Positions 19,092 through 28,280 of a stretch of DNA of 64,000 nucleotides are shown here, piece by piece (positions within the stretch are counted from its first letter, which is position 1; every line of letters starts with the position of its first letter). The notes below the pieces were generated by a model. The model searched no databases. It was given only the letters and a program-made list of their open reading frames with translations, and was not told the DNA's origin. The translations under genes and the position numbers were made by a program. Source of the stretch: Rhizobium rosettiformans (GTDB taxonomy: Bacteria > Pseudomonadota > Alphaproteobacteria > Rhizobiales > Rhizobiaceae); contig NZ_CP032405.1 of the NCBI RefSeq assembly GCF_016806065.1, positions 1 to 64,000 on the forward strand, written 5' to 3'.

Positions 19092-20264
19092 GTGATTGAA
19101 TATACCCTGATATTCGCAATGGGATTTATGGCAGCAGCGCTGCTGGTAATGCTCGTTGCCCCGACCGTACACCAGCGCGTGGTGCGCTATACGGAAAACC
19201 GTCTGAAGGCCACCATGCCGCTCAGCCCGCAGGAGATCCGGGCCCAAAAGGACATGGTGCGCGCACTCTATGCGGCCGAAAATGCCAAAACCCAACATGA
19301 CCTGAGCCGCGAACGTGAAAAGTCCCTTGGCCTGACGCTGAAGAACGAGACGCTGAGCAGCGAAGCGGCACGCCTCGTCACCGAGACGAAGGAACTCAAG
19401 GTCCAGATCGAGGACATGAGCACGGAAGCCGCCGATCTGCGCTCGCGTCTGCGCCGCAGCGATGTGGAAATGTCGACGATCCGCGAGACGTTGAAGCGCG
19501 TGGAGATTTCCGCCGCTGCTAAAGATGTCGAGCTCGAGGAACGCGCCCATCGAATGGCCCGCCTGATCAGCGACATGGACACCATGCGCATCGAAGCCAT
19601 GAGCCGCGACACCGAGATCGACACGCTGAAGACCCGCATTCAGGGCATGCGCGACGAACGCGAAGACTTGCGGCGGGAAAACAAGCTGCTCGGCAAACGC
19701 GCCAAGGATGCGGAACTGCGCCTCGCCCAGGAAGAACACAAGGTATTGCGGCTCGAAGATGTGCTGGCCCGGGATGCTGCCGAAAGAGCCGACGCAAGTT
19801 CGCTCGTCGAGCGCCGCACACGCGAACTTCGCGATCTTCGCGCCAAGCTGAAGACGGCCAATGCCCAGCTCCGCGAGGCCCAGCGCGCCCTTCGGGAGGC
19901 CGGCATCGCGCTACCCGACGCCAAGGACACGCCGATGCCCGAAGACGAGATCGCCAATTCAAACCTCGCAACCGATACGACCGCCCTGGAAAACGACATC
20001 CGCCGAAGCCAGACGGCCCTGACCGAGCGCCTGTTGAAGGCGAAAGCGTCGACGGAAGACGATGCCCTGCGCGAAGAACTCGGCGATATCGCCGCCAAGA
20101 TGATCGTTCTGACGGCCGCCCGCGAAGGCGAGCAGAGCGTCATCACCGAATTCGTCTCACCGCAATCAAAAAGCGGCGACAAGCCGAAGAGCCTGGTCGA
20201 CCGAGTGCTCGCCATGGACCCATCGATCGGTCGCGGCGCCGGCATGGCGACACCGGCCGAATAA
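19092..20264 (+). CDS. Membrane-anchored coiled-coil protein, unknown function
   Basis: 390 residues from a GTG start. One hydrophobic segment at residues 5-27 anchors the N-terminus. Residues about 45-290 are a long, highly charged coiled coil rich in Glu, Arg and Leu. The last 100 residues are less structured and end in a Gly/Ala-rich tail. I do not recognise a named family; similar proteins recur next to chpT/eipA in rhizobia. No good Shine-Dalgarno is seen, and an internal ATG at 19122 would remove part of the membrane segment, so GTG is preferred. Length and topology suggest a structural or scaffolding role at the envelope. Confidence 0.8.
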   Translation: MIEYTLIFAMGFMAAALLVMLVAPTVHQRVVRYTENRLKATMPLSPQEIRAQKDMVRALYAAENAKTQHDLSREREKSLGLTLKNETLSSEAARLVTETKELKVQIEDMSTEAADLRSRLRRSDVEMSTIRETLKRVEISAAAKDVELEERAHRMARLISDMDTMRIEAMSRDTEIDTLKTRIQGMRDEREDLRRENKLLGKRAKDAELRLAQEEHKVLRLEDVLARDAAERADASSLVERRTRELRDLRAKLKTANAQLREAQRALREAGIALPDAKDTPMPEDEIANSNLATDTTALENDIRRSQTALTERLLKAKASTEDDALREELGDIAAKMIVLTAAREGEQSVITEFVSPQSKSGDKPKSLVDRVLAMDPSIGRGAGMATPAE

Positions 20265-20307
20265 GACGACGGCCTCAGTGATCTGAAACGCTTCCTTGAC
20301 GTGAGAT

Positions 20308-21141
20308 TTAGCCGAGACGTCCCATGGCGCGCGCAATAGCATAGAGCGCAATCCCGCTCGCCGTGCCGACATTTAGGCTGTCCAGCCCCGGGGCCTGGGC
20401 GATGCGGGCCGATCGGAAACGGTCGAGGATTGCAGCCGGAAGCCCCTCCCCTTCCGTGCCCATCACCAGCGCCACGCGTCGGCCTGGCGCAATCGCACCG
20501 ATCTCGACCACACCGCCAGGCGACAGAGCCCAGATCTCGAACCCGGCGGTTGCAAGTGCCCCGAGCACCTCTTCTGCGCTCCCCTGCCGAGCATAGGGAA
20601 CCGTCAGCACCGATCCGACGGAAACACGCAGAGCCTTGCGATAGAGCGGATCGCAGCAAGTCTCGTCGAGGAAGACGGCATCTGCGGTAAAGCCCGCCGC
20701 ATTACGGAACAGGGCGCCGACATTGTCGTGATTGGAAATGCCGCAGCCAACCAGCACCAGAGAGCTTTCAGGCAGGCGTGCGACCAGATCGTTCAGTTCA
20801 GGTGGCGCAGCACGGCTGCCGAGCGCAAGGACGCCACGATGCAGGTGAAAGCCGGCGATCGCGTCCAAAACCGCAGCCTCGGCGACATAGATCGGAATAT
20901 CAGCCGCAAATTGACCGATCAGATCGGAAAGGCCAGCGACCCGGTTCTTCAGTAGTAGCAGCTTTTCTGCCCGCACCGATCCGCCACCAGCATGCGCCTT
21001 GGCCAGCATCGAGAGCACCACCGTGCCCTCGGCAACGAATTGCCCGTGCCGTCCGGTCAGGTCCCTTTCGCGGATCGAGGTGAACTCGGCGATCCTCAAA
21101 TCGCCGGGATCGATGATCTCGATGAGGCGCCCCGGCTCCAC
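20308..21141 (-). CDS. SpoU/TrmH-family RNA 2'-O-methyltransferase
   Basis: About 277 residues if the GTG at 21141 is used; the frame is open to 21225, which would overlap the upstream gene by 77 bp. The C-terminal SPOUT domain has the three motifs in order: a GCGISNHDNVGALFRNAAGF segment, ALVMGTEGEGLP and LNVGTASGIALYAIA. The N-terminal 100 residues fit the RNA-binding substrate domain of this family. It should methylate a ribose in rRNA or tRNA; the target is unknown. The true start is uncertain. Confidence 0.85.
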   Translation of the reverse strand: MEPGRLIEIIDPGDLRIAEFTSIRERDLTGRHGQFVAEGTVVLSMLAKAHAGGGSVRAEKLLLLKNRVAGLSDLIGQFAADIPIYVAEAAVLDAIAGFHLHRGVLALGSRAAPPELNDLVARLPESSLVLVGCGISNHDNVGALFRNAAGFTADAVFLDETCCDPLYRKALRVSVGSVLTVPYARQGSAEEVLGALATAGFEIWALSPGGVVEIGAIAPGRRVALVMGTEGEGLPAAILDRFRSARIAQAPGLDSLNVGTASGIALYAIARAMGRLG

Positions 21142-21148
21142 ACCTGCC

Positions 21149-21541
21149 TCAGTTGCTGCCAAGTGTGACGTCGGCAATGATGCGGCCGAGCGAAAGATCG
21201 AAGACGAAGGCCTTGCGCGCGCCATCAGCCGTTTCGCCGTAGATCAGCATCTGGCTGCCGGACAGCGAGGTCTGCACGACGCGGAAGCCGGCCGGCAGGT
21301 TGGCGGTCAGGCTCAGCGGCTGATCGGATGGGACCGCGAAAGGTTGCGATGTCGTGGCAACCGGGGCTGTGGCGCCTTCGTCACGCGTCAGCTTGTAGAA
21401 GATCGACACCAGCACGGCGAGGAAGAGCACCGCCATGATGCCGCCCGAGATGAGCTGCAGCTTGACCATCTTGCGGCGCACACCTTCCATGACGGGATCA
21501 AGCGGCTTGTCTTCCGGGTTCTCGTCGTCGATATGAGCCAT
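21149..21541 (-). CDS. Small single-pass membrane protein (DUF6476-like)
   Basis: 130 residues from the ATG at 21541. A cytoplasmic acidic N-terminus is followed by a membrane segment at about 28-50 (LISGGIMAVLFLAVLVSIFY) and an extracytoplasmic domain of about 75 residues ending RIIADVTLGSN. The arrangement matches a small alphaproteobacterial family found next to rluD. The function is unknown. It is upstream of the RNA methyltransferase, with which it nearly overlaps. Confidence 0.75.
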   Translation of the reverse strand: MAHIDDENPEDKPLDPVMEGVRRKMVKLQLISGGIMAVLFLAVLVSIFYKLTRDEGATAPVATTSQPFAVPSDQPLSLTANLPAGFRVVQTSLSGSQMLIYGETADGARKAFVFDLSLGRIIADVTLGSN

Positions 21542-21710
21542 GGCAGCAGTCGTTTCCAATCCGAGTTCGCGCTGATTTGCATGCCTTCTCCGATGCGAAC
21601 GAGCCGGAGAAAATTGCCGGGCAGACCGGCTGTCGATTGTCGAAGACCCCGGTCTGTGCCAAATGGCTGCGACAAAGGCCGAGACCCTGGCCGCCGTAAG
21701 ACGGGATGAC

Positions 21711-22742
21711 ATGATGACCGACCCCTTTAACGAAGCCGCCGCATCAAGGAAAGAGCTGATTGCCGAAGACGATGCCTCGGGCCGCATCGACGCCTGGCTG
21801 ACGGCGGCGCTCGGTCAAGAGTTTTCCCGCAACCGGGTAAAGGCGCTGATCGAACAGGGGGCGGTCCAGCTCAACGGCAATCTGCTCGACAGTCCAAACC
21901 GCAAGATCAAGCCGGGCGACAGCGTCGTCATCGACCTGCCGGAGCCGGAGGATCCGCAGCCGAAAGGTGAGAACATCCCGTTGGAAGTCCTCTACGAGGA
22001 CAAGGACCTGATCGTGATTGCCAAGCCGCCGGGTCTCGTCGTCCATCCCGGCGCCGGCAACTGGCATGGCACATTGGTCAATGCGCTGATCTATCACTGC
22101 GGCGACACGCTCTCGGGCATCGGCGGCGTCAAGCGCCCCGGCATCGTCCACCGCCTCGACAAGGACACGTCGGGCGTGATGGTCGTGGCCAAGAACGATA
22201 TTGCCCATCGTCATCTTGCCGATCAGTTCGCCGACCATGGCCGCACCGGCCCGCTGGAGCGCGCCTACCGCGCCGTCGTCTGGGGCCGCCCTCGTACGCT
22301 TGCCGGTACGATCGATGCGGCGCTGGGCCGCTCCGGCGCCGATCGCACCAAGCGCACGGTGAAGCGTGAGGACACCGACGACGCCCGCGAGGCGATCACC
22401 CACTATACCGTGCTGGAGCGCTACGGCGAAAAGCCGGATGCCACCTGCCTCGCCTCGCTGGTCGAATGCCGTCTGGAAACGGGCCGCACTCATCAGATCC
22501 GCGTGCACATGGCCCATATCGGCAATCCGCTGATCGGCGACCAGGAATACGGCGCCGCCTTCAAGACCAAGGCGAACCTCCTGCCCGAAGACGCCAAGCG
22601 CGCGGTGAACAAGTTCCACCGCCAGGCGCTGCATGCCTACCTGCTCGCCTTCGAGCATCCGACCACAGGCAAGACCATGCGCTTCGAAGCCCCGATCCCG
22701 GCGGACCTGCAGAAGGTGATCGATGCGCTGAAGGCGATGTGA
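21711..22742 (+). CDS. rluD: Large-subunit rRNA pseudouridine synthase (RluA/RluD family)
   Basis: 343 residues. An N-terminal S4 RNA-binding domain (about residues 25-85) is followed by the RluA catalytic domain with the motif HRLDKDTSGVMVVAKN containing the catalytic aspartate. The S4 domain and length fit RluD, which makes the pseudouridines of 23S rRNA helix 69. The start is chosen at 21711 with GGGAT upstream; the frame extends a further 16 codons. It is divergent from the small membrane protein gene. Confidence 0.9.
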   Translation: MMTDPFNEAAASRKELIAEDDASGRIDAWLTAALGQEFSRNRVKALIEQGAVQLNGNLLDSPNRKIKPGDSVVIDLPEPEDPQPKGENIPLEVLYEDKDLIVIAKPPGLVVHPGAGNWHGTLVNALIYHCGDTLSGIGGVKRPGIVHRLDKDTSGVMVVAKNDIAHRHLADQFADHGRTGPLERAYRAVVWGRPRTLAGTIDAALGRSGADRTKRTVKREDTDDAREAITHYTVLERYGEKPDATCLASLVECRLETGRTHQIRVHMAHIGNPLIGDQEYGAAFKTKANLLPEDAKRAVNKFHRQALHAYLLAFEHPTTGKTMRFEAPIPADLQKVIDALKAM

Positions 22743-22786
22743 GACCCTGACGCTCTGAGCCTGGCCGTTCTTTATCGGTTGACACT

Positions 22787-22806
22787 CCGTCACGCTCTCG
22801 TGACGG
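22787..22806. promoter_or_regulatory. Perfect 8-bp inverted repeat upstream of rpoH
   Basis: CCGTCACG-CTCT-CGTGACGG lies between rluD and rpoH, 45 bp after the rluD stop, just downstream of a TTGACA at 22779. No T-tract follows, so it may be a U-less terminator of rluD or an operator/leader structure of rpoH. Confidence 0.4.
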
Positions 22807-22930
22807 AACGCAAATCTTGTATCGCCGTTTTGCCATACTTATCTGTCATACGGATTTCTGTGGGATAGAGAGATCCACGGAGATAGGGCTCGCCGGATTT
22901 TGGGAGCCCGCGAAGAAAGAGGGGTGCTAT

Positions 22931-23833
22931 ATGGCCCGCAGCAGTTTGCCATCGATCACAGCCGGAGAAGCCGGCCTCAACCGTTACCTGGACGAGATCC
23001 GCAAGTTCCCAATGCTGGAACCCCAGGAAGAATACATGCTTGCCAAGCGTTATGCCGAGCACGGCGACCGTGACGCGGCGCACCGGATGGTCACGAGCCA
23101 CCTGCGTCTGGTTGCGAAGATTGCCATGGGCTATCGCGGCTACGGCCTGCCGATCGGAGAAGTCGTCTCTGAAGGCAATGTCGGCCTGATGCAGGCCGTC
23201 AAGAAGTTCGACCCCGAGCGTGGCTTCCGCCTGGCGACCTATGCCATGTGGTGGATCAAGGCCTCGATCCAGGAATACATCCTGCGCTCCTGGTCGCTGG
23301 TGAAGATGGGCACGACCGCCAATCAGAAACGCCTGTTCTTCAACCTGCGCCGCCTCAAGGGGAAGATCCAGGCGATCGAGGAAGGCGACCTGAAGCCCGA
23401 CCAGGTCACCGAGATCGCGACCAAGCTGAAGGTGTCCGAGGAAGAGGTCATTTCGATGAACCGCCGCCTCTCCGGCGACGCATCGTTGAATGCACCCTTG
23501 CGCGCCGCGGAAGGCGAAAGCGGCCAGTGGCAGGATTGGCTCGTCGACGACCACGAGAGCCAGGAAGCCGTCCTGATCGAACAGGACGAGCTCGAAACCC
23601 GCCGCAGCATGCTGAAACGGGCCATGAGCGTGTTGAACGACCGCGAACGTCGCATCTTCGAGGCTCGCCGCCTTGCAGAGGATCCGGTCACGCTGGAAGA
23701 ACTCTCCACCGAGTTCGACATCAGCCGCGAACGCGTTCGCCAGATCGAGGTCCGCGCCTTCGAAAAGGTCCAGGAAGCCGTCCAGAAGGACGCCCTGGAG
23801 CGCGCCAAGGCCTTGCGGGTGGTCGAGGCTTAA
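22931..23833 (+). CDS. rpoH: RNA polymerase sigma-32 factor RpoH
   Basis: 300 residues from the ATG at 22931, which follows GAGGGG; the frame is open a further 38 codons upstream. It contains the sigma-70 region 2 core (FDPERGFRLATYAMWWIKAS), the RpoH-box (NQKRLFFNLRRLKGK) that separates heat-shock sigma factors from others, and region 4.2 with the HTH (FDISRERVRQIEVRAFEKV). It directs transcription of heat-shock and stress genes. Rhizobia often have two rpoH genes; which paralogue this is cannot be told here. Confidence 0.95.
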   Translation: MARSSLPSITAGEAGLNRYLDEIRKFPMLEPQEEYMLAKRYAEHGDRDAAHRMVTSHLRLVAKIAMGYRGYGLPIGEVVSEGNVGLMQAVKKFDPERGFRLATYAMWWIKASIQEYILRSWSLVKMGTTANQKRLFFNLRRLKGKIQAIEEGDLKPDQVTEIATKLKVSEEEVISMNRRLSGDASLNAPLRAAEGESGQWQDWLVDDHESQEAVLIEQDELETRRSMLKRAMSVLNDRERRIFEARRLAEDPVTLEELSTEFDISRERVRQIEVRAFEKVQEAVQKDALERAKALRVVEA

Positions 23834-23864
23834 AGAGCCTGCAGCCCCTGCAATAGCTGTTCAA

Positions 23865-23894
23865 GCCGTCCGGGCAACCGGGCGGCTTTTCTTT
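23865..23894 (+). terminator. Rho-independent terminator after rpoH
   Basis: GCCGTCCGG and CCGGGCGGC form a 9-bp stem (one G-T pair) with a GCAA tetraloop, followed by TTTTCTTT. It lies 31 bp after the stop codon. Confidence 0.85.
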
Positions 23895-23910
23895 GGCGGG
23901 TGGCCGCTTG

Positions 23911-24693
23911 TTACTCCGATGCCAGTTGCTGCCGCGAGAAGACTGCAAGCCCAAGCCCCGTCAGGACGCAGAACCAGCCGAAAAGCACTGCGGCGCCGAT
24001 CATCGCCGCAACGGGCGTCCCTCCCGCCAGCAACCAGTCTCGCAAGTCCTGAGCCGCATAGCTCGGCAATGGCAGCCGGTCGGCATCCGCCCCCAAGTAG
24101 AGCTGGAGCAGTGTCGAACCGATCGCCAAGAGAAAGGCTGGGATAACGGCCGCAATCATCGACCGAAAGGCAACCACGAGCAGGGCAGCGAGCGACGCCA
24201 GAACCGCAAGTTCAAGAAATGCGATCCCGAATGCCGCCACCAGCGCAATGAGCGAGGACGCCGTGATGTCGAGACCTTGCCCCTGCAAGACACCAAACAG
24301 CATGGTCAGCACAATATCGCCGACAGCAGCCAGCAACAGAGCGAATGCGAGCCACGCGAGGCAAACGAGCAGCTTGGCGGCGAAGAGCTGCACGCGCGGA
24401 TGCCTGGGCACCAGCAGCCGCCAGGTGGAATAGCGATATTCGAGAAAGAAGACGGTGGCGATCCCGAGCGCAAAGAGCAGGTGACCCAGCGAGTTTCCAG
24501 AGAGACTGAGGCTCTTCGCCGCCGACAGGAACACATCGACATCGCCGGACTGCCGCCCCAGACGCAGATGGATGAAGCCTGCGATGACCAGCTTGACCAG
24601 AAGTGCCGCGATCGGCACGGCCAGGAATCCCCAGAACAGGGTCCCCGGCTGACGGACAAGCTTCAGCATTTCGGCAGACAAAAGCGGGTTCAC
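23911..24693 (-). CDS. ABC-2 type transporter permease
   Basis: 260 residues, using the GTG at 24693 that overlaps the stop codon of the ATP-binding gene (GTGA). About six hydrophobic segments are present, as in ABC-2 exporters (for example FFLEYRYSTWRLLVPRHPR between segments). It pairs with the upstream ATPase. The substrate is unknown; drug or lipid export is typical for the family. A longer start at 24750 would overlap the ATPase gene by about 60 bp and is less likely. Confidence 0.85.
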   Translation of the reverse strand: MNPLLSAEMLKLVRQPGTLFWGFLAVPIAALLVKLVIAGFIHLRLGRQSGDVDVFLSAAKSLSLSGNSLGHLLFALGIATVFFLEYRYSTWRLLVPRHPRVQLFAAKLLVCLAWLAFALLLAAVGDIVLTMLFGVLQGQGLDITASSLIALVAAFGIAFLELAVLASLAALLVVAFRSMIAAVIPAFLLAIGSTLLQLYLGADADRLPLPSYAAQDLRDWLLAGGTPVAAMIGAAVLFGWFCVLTGLGLAVFSRQQLASE

Positions 24694-25634
24694 GAGCGCA
24701 CCTCCCGCGTCTCTGACAGGAATACGGTTTCCAGATCCGGCTTGATCCACTTGGCCTCGTGAATGCGAACGCCAGAATTGGCAAGCGACAGGATGAGCTC
24801 CGGGACCTCCGCCCGCTCGATCCGGACGTAAACGCCTCCGTCAGCCTCCTCACCCACGTCACCGAGACGGGCAAGCACCGCATCCGGCGCGTCCACTTTC
24901 AGCCAGAAGCGACCGTCACGATCAAGGAGGTCGGCAACCGCACCTTCGGCAACCAGTGTCCCCCGCTGGAGGATCGCCACCCGGTCACAGACCCGCTCCA
25001 CCTCGTCCAGCAGATGACTGGAAAGAAGCACAGTCAAGCCATCGCGATGCGCCAGATCGTCGATAAGAGCCCGCATCTCCAATATGCCATCGGGATCGAG
25101 CCCGTTGGTTGGTTCGTCGAGGACGAGCGCATCCGGCTGCCCGATCAGCGCACAGCCGATACCGAGCCGCTGCTTCATACCAAGCGAGAAACCGGAAACG
25201 GCCTTGTCAGCCGCCTTTCCAAGTCCAATGCGGCGCAAGATCGGCTCCACAAGCGTCGCGGTACCCATGGCCCGCGCCAACATTTGCAAATGTTCTCGGG
25301 CCGTCAGGAAGGGGTAGAAGCTTGGGGTTTCGATCAGCATGCCGAGACGGCGGCGCTGGGCGGGTCCAGCGGGCTCACCATAGATCCGGATCTCGCCGCG
25401 ATCGGGCCTCAACAATCCGGCGAGGATGCGCAGGAGCGTGCTTTTGCCCGCGCCGTTCGGACCGAGCAGGCCATAAACGACACCTCGGGAGATGGAAAGG
25501 CTCAAATCATCGAGCGCCTGAACGACGCCGCTGCCGCGCCCGAAACTCTTGCTGACGGACAGGAAGGCAATCGCTGGATCATTGCCGGGATCGGCAGAGG
25601 GAATCGTGGATGATCGCTGCGCCTGTGATGACAT
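24690..25634 (-). CDS. ABC transporter ATP-binding protein (CcmA/DrrA type)
   Basis: 314 residues. Walker A (GLLGPNGAGKST), ABC signature (SGFSLGMKQRLGIG) and Walker B (ALVLDEPTNGLDP) are intact. A C-terminal extension of about 80 residues after the nucleotide-binding domain resembles the regulatory tail of DrrA/BcrA exporters. It is coupled with the permease by overlapping stop and start codons. The ATG at 25634 or the adjacent GTG at 25637 could be the start. Confidence 0.9.
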   Translation of the reverse strand: MSSQAQRSSTIPSADPGNDPAIAFLSVSKSFGRGSGVVQALDDLSLSISRGVVYGLLGPNGAGKSTLLRILAGLLRPDRGEIRIYGEPAGPAQRRRLGMLIETPSFYPFLTAREHLQMLARAMGTATLVEPILRRIGLGKAADKAVSGFSLGMKQRLGIGCALIGQPDALVLDEPTNGLDPDGILEMRALIDDLAHRDGLTVLLSSHLLDEVERVCDRVAILQRGTLVAEGAVADLLDRDGRFWLKVDAPDAVLARLGDVGEEADGGVYVRIERAEVPELILSLANSGVRIHEAKWIKPDLETVFLSETREVRS

Positions 25635-25689
25635 CACGTCGTCCCTGCGTTGGTCGTTAGGGAAAAAGACTTCGCTGCCCTGCCCTCAA

Positions 25690-25727
25690 CTCGAAAACAA
25701 AAATCCGCCGGGGCATGCCCGGCGGAT
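25690..25727 (-). terminator. Rho-independent terminator of the purA operon
   Basis: On the minus strand ATCCGCCGGG and CCCGGCGGAT form a 10-bp perfect stem with a 5-nt loop, followed by TTTTTGTTTT. It lies 25 bp downstream of the large membrane protein gene. Confidence 0.85.
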
Positions 25728-25752
25728 CCGTAGAAAGCGATAGGGACGAGCC

Positions 25753-28221
25753 TCAGTTCGCTGGCGCGGCGGGCGTCAATGCCGCCCACTCGCGGATGAC
25801 CTGATCGAAGACATTTCCACCGGTCGTTCCCTTGTCGAGGGTGATCAGCGCGCGTCGACCATTGCGGTAGGTGACGGGAATATCGATCCAGCCGCGCGTG
25901 GATAAAAGATCCATGTTACGCCTTACCACGTCCTCGAAGTCGTTGAGCGCCACGAGATAGGTGTCGTCGGTAACCTTGGCCGTCACGGCCACCAGTGGGT
26001 CGCCTCGGTCCTGCTCGGTACGCTTCATGGCAATCCGCTGCAGGTTCTCGACCGCACCACCCTCGAAATCCGCAGGTACGGAGAACACCACTTCGATGAT
26101 GTGGCTCGCCGGCAGCGAATTGTCGGTGTTGCGCTTGAAGGTCAGGAGCGCCGAGATGCCGCGCTCCGGCACGTTGATACGGCCCTGGATCTGCGGATCG
26201 GGTCGGCCGTCCGCACCGTTTTCACGCACAGCCGACCATGTGATCGAACCAGGGACTGCGACCGGCGTTGCCTGGCCGATGCGCTCTTCGTAGAGGAAGA
26301 GCTTTTCCCCGCCGGCAACGGCTGACGTATTGGCGGCGGCTCCCGGTGTCTGCGTGGCAGCCGCGCCATTGGCAGCAGCCGGCGCATCGGTCGGCTCGAC
26401 AGTGGATGCAACGGTCTGGGCCGAGACGGAGCGACCTTCAGCGGGCGCTCCCTCGATCGGCGCCGATCCGGCACCTGCATCGATTTCCGTCCCGTCCGGA
26501 CGCAGTCGCTGCGTGAATTTCTGGCTGCCGTCGTCAACAGTAGGAGCCGCCTCTTGCGGTGCAGCTGCAGTGTCGGCCGGGGGCTGCGGCTGTTCGGCAG
26601 GTGTCGTCTCGGGCGCGTCTGCGGTCTCTTGTGTCGGCGCAACGTCACCCGTCAGATTGGCGACCATGCTGCCGATCTGATCACGCATGCTCCAGGCGAG
26701 ATAACCGCCGGCGCCGAGAACAACCAGGACCAGCGCAGCGACGATGATCGGGGCCGGATTGCGACGCTTCTTCGGCTCGAGGCGATAGGAGGGCTGCTGG
26801 CCGTAACCGCCGACAAGCGCTTCCATGCCATCGGCCTGGCCCGCAACCTCGACCTGCGCACCCTTCGCGCTGGGTGCAAAACTGTCGATATGCTCATCCC
26901 ATTCGCTCGCCGCAGGAACGGCAGAAGCAGATGCCGGATCGCCATTACCCTTCTGGGTTTCGCCCTGGTCGACATTCTCCTGGAACCACTGGCTGAAGTC
27001 ATCGGCGTCGATTGCCGGTGCAGCGGAGCTGGAGGCGATCTTGTCGAGCACGACCGGGTCGGCATCGGGAAGGCTCAGGCCCTCCGGCGCGACATAGTCG
27101 CCGCTTGCCTCGACATGCACGGGTTCCTCATAGGCGGGGAACTCGTCGGTCGGTGTATAGGAGACGGCCGGCGGCGCGGTGTCGATTTCCGGCAGTTCGG
27201 GGACGCGATTGGCGGCCGTTTCGGTCGCAGCCGGCAGGTCCCAGCTTGCCGAGGGTACGGTCGGTGCCGGATCGAGCGCGCGGCTCTGCAGCCAATCCTC
27301 GACCGAATCCACTCGGACGCCCACCTCCGGCGCCTGCGGCTGGTGATAAGGTTCGGCCTCGACGGACGCATCCGCCGGCTGAAACGCTTCGGCCACCGGC
27401 TCGGCCTCGACGGCAGGCACGGCATCCCAGGCGGGTGCAGACGTTTCCGGCTCGTCACTCCTAGACCAGGTCTCTTCGGCGGTCGGAACGTCGCCATAGG
27501 TCGCAGCAGCTGCGACGGTTTCGACCTCGTGCCGGACCTCTGGCGTCGGTTCGTATTGCGGCTCAGGCTCGACAGCCGGAGCCTCGTCCTCGCGATGCTC
27601 GTAAAGACGCGTGTAGTCGGTTTCGGGCTCGCGGGCCGAAACCGGTTCGTCCTGCCAGGCGGTTTGCGCAGGCGACGTTGGTTCGACGGGCTCTGCCGGA
27701 AGTGCCTCTTCAACGGGCGGAACGGTTTCTTCGGCGAGGTAGGCAGGCTCCTCCGCCACCGCAGGGGCAGCAGGCTCTGCCATATGGGCATCCGCCCAGT
27801 CATCGCCGCTCACTTCCTGAGGAGGCTCGACCGGCTCGGCTGCCGGAGCAACCTCTTCTACCGGCTCCTGCGCCGCGACGTCCTGATGGGAAGATTGCGC
27901 ATGTTCCGGCTGCTGCTCGGCCCAGGCGGGCGCAGAAGCAGCTGTTGCCGCGGCCGCACCTGCAACGGCAGGCATGGAAGGCTCAGGCGCCTCGTCGAGC
28001 GGCGGCAAGGCATCCGCATGTTCCGCTTCGACTTCACGGATAGCCGCATCGAGCTTGTCGAGCTGACGCTGCAGCATATGCTCGGGCGGGCGCGGTGACA
28101 TGTTCTCGAGCTGCCGAACGACAGCGGCGCGAGCCTTTTCGTACACTCGCGCGCGCATCTCCGGAGTATTGTTCGACAGGCCATCCACGGCCCGTCGAAT
28201 CACAGCGATAAAGTCAGCCAT
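25753..28221 (-). CDS. Large single-pass membrane protein with Ala/Pro/Glu-rich region, unknown function
   Basis: 822 residues from the ATG at 28221. The first 70 residues are a helical segment (RARVYEKARAAVVRQLENMS) that looks conserved. About 400 residues of low-complexity, acidic Ala/Pro/Glu/Val sequence follow. One transmembrane segment is near residues 489-512 (IIVAALVLVVLGAGGYLAWS), then a Thr/Ala/Pro linker, and a folded C-terminal domain of about 170 residues (LFLYEERIGQATPVAVPGS to FDQVIREWAAL) outside the cytoplasm. I do not recognise the family. It lies 59 bp downstream of purA in the same direction and ends in a strong terminator, so both genes are probably one operon. Confidence 0.85.
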   Translation of the reverse strand: MADFIAVIRRAVDGLSNNTPEMRARVYEKARAAVVRQLENMSPRPPEHMLQRQLDKLDAAIREVEAEHADALPPLDEAPEPSMPAVAGAAAATAASAPAWAEQQPEHAQSSHQDVAAQEPVEEVAPAAEPVEPPQEVSGDDWADAHMAEPAAPAVAEEPAYLAEETVPPVEEALPAEPVEPTSPAQTAWQDEPVSAREPETDYTRLYEHREDEAPAVEPEPQYEPTPEVRHEVETVAAAATYGDVPTAEETWSRSDEPETSAPAWDAVPAVEAEPVAEAFQPADASVEAEPYHQPQAPEVGVRVDSVEDWLQSRALDPAPTVPSASWDLPAATETAANRVPELPEIDTAPPAVSYTPTDEFPAYEEPVHVEASGDYVAPEGLSLPDADPVVLDKIASSSAAPAIDADDFSQWFQENVDQGETQKGNGDPASASAVPAASEWDEHIDSFAPSAKGAQVEVAGQADGMEALVGGYGQQPSYRLEPKKRRNPAPIIVAALVLVVLGAGGYLAWSMRDQIGSMVANLTGDVAPTQETADAPETTPAEQPQPPADTAAAPQEAAPTVDDGSQKFTQRLRPDGTEIDAGAGSAPIEGAPAEGRSVSAQTVASTVEPTDAPAAANGAAATQTPGAAANTSAVAGGEKLFLYEERIGQATPVAVPGSITWSAVRENGADGRPDPQIQGRINVPERGISALLTFKRNTDNSLPASHIIEVVFSVPADFEGGAVENLQRIAMKRTEQDRGDPLVAVTAKVTDDTYLVALNDFEDVVRRNMDLLSTRGWIDIPVTYRNGRRALITLDKGTTGGNVFDQVIREWAALTPAAPAN

Positions 28222-28280
28222 CAGCACTTTCTCTTGAGAGCCGGGCCGCCGCGCCGGCAAAATTTCATTAAAATCCTAGA

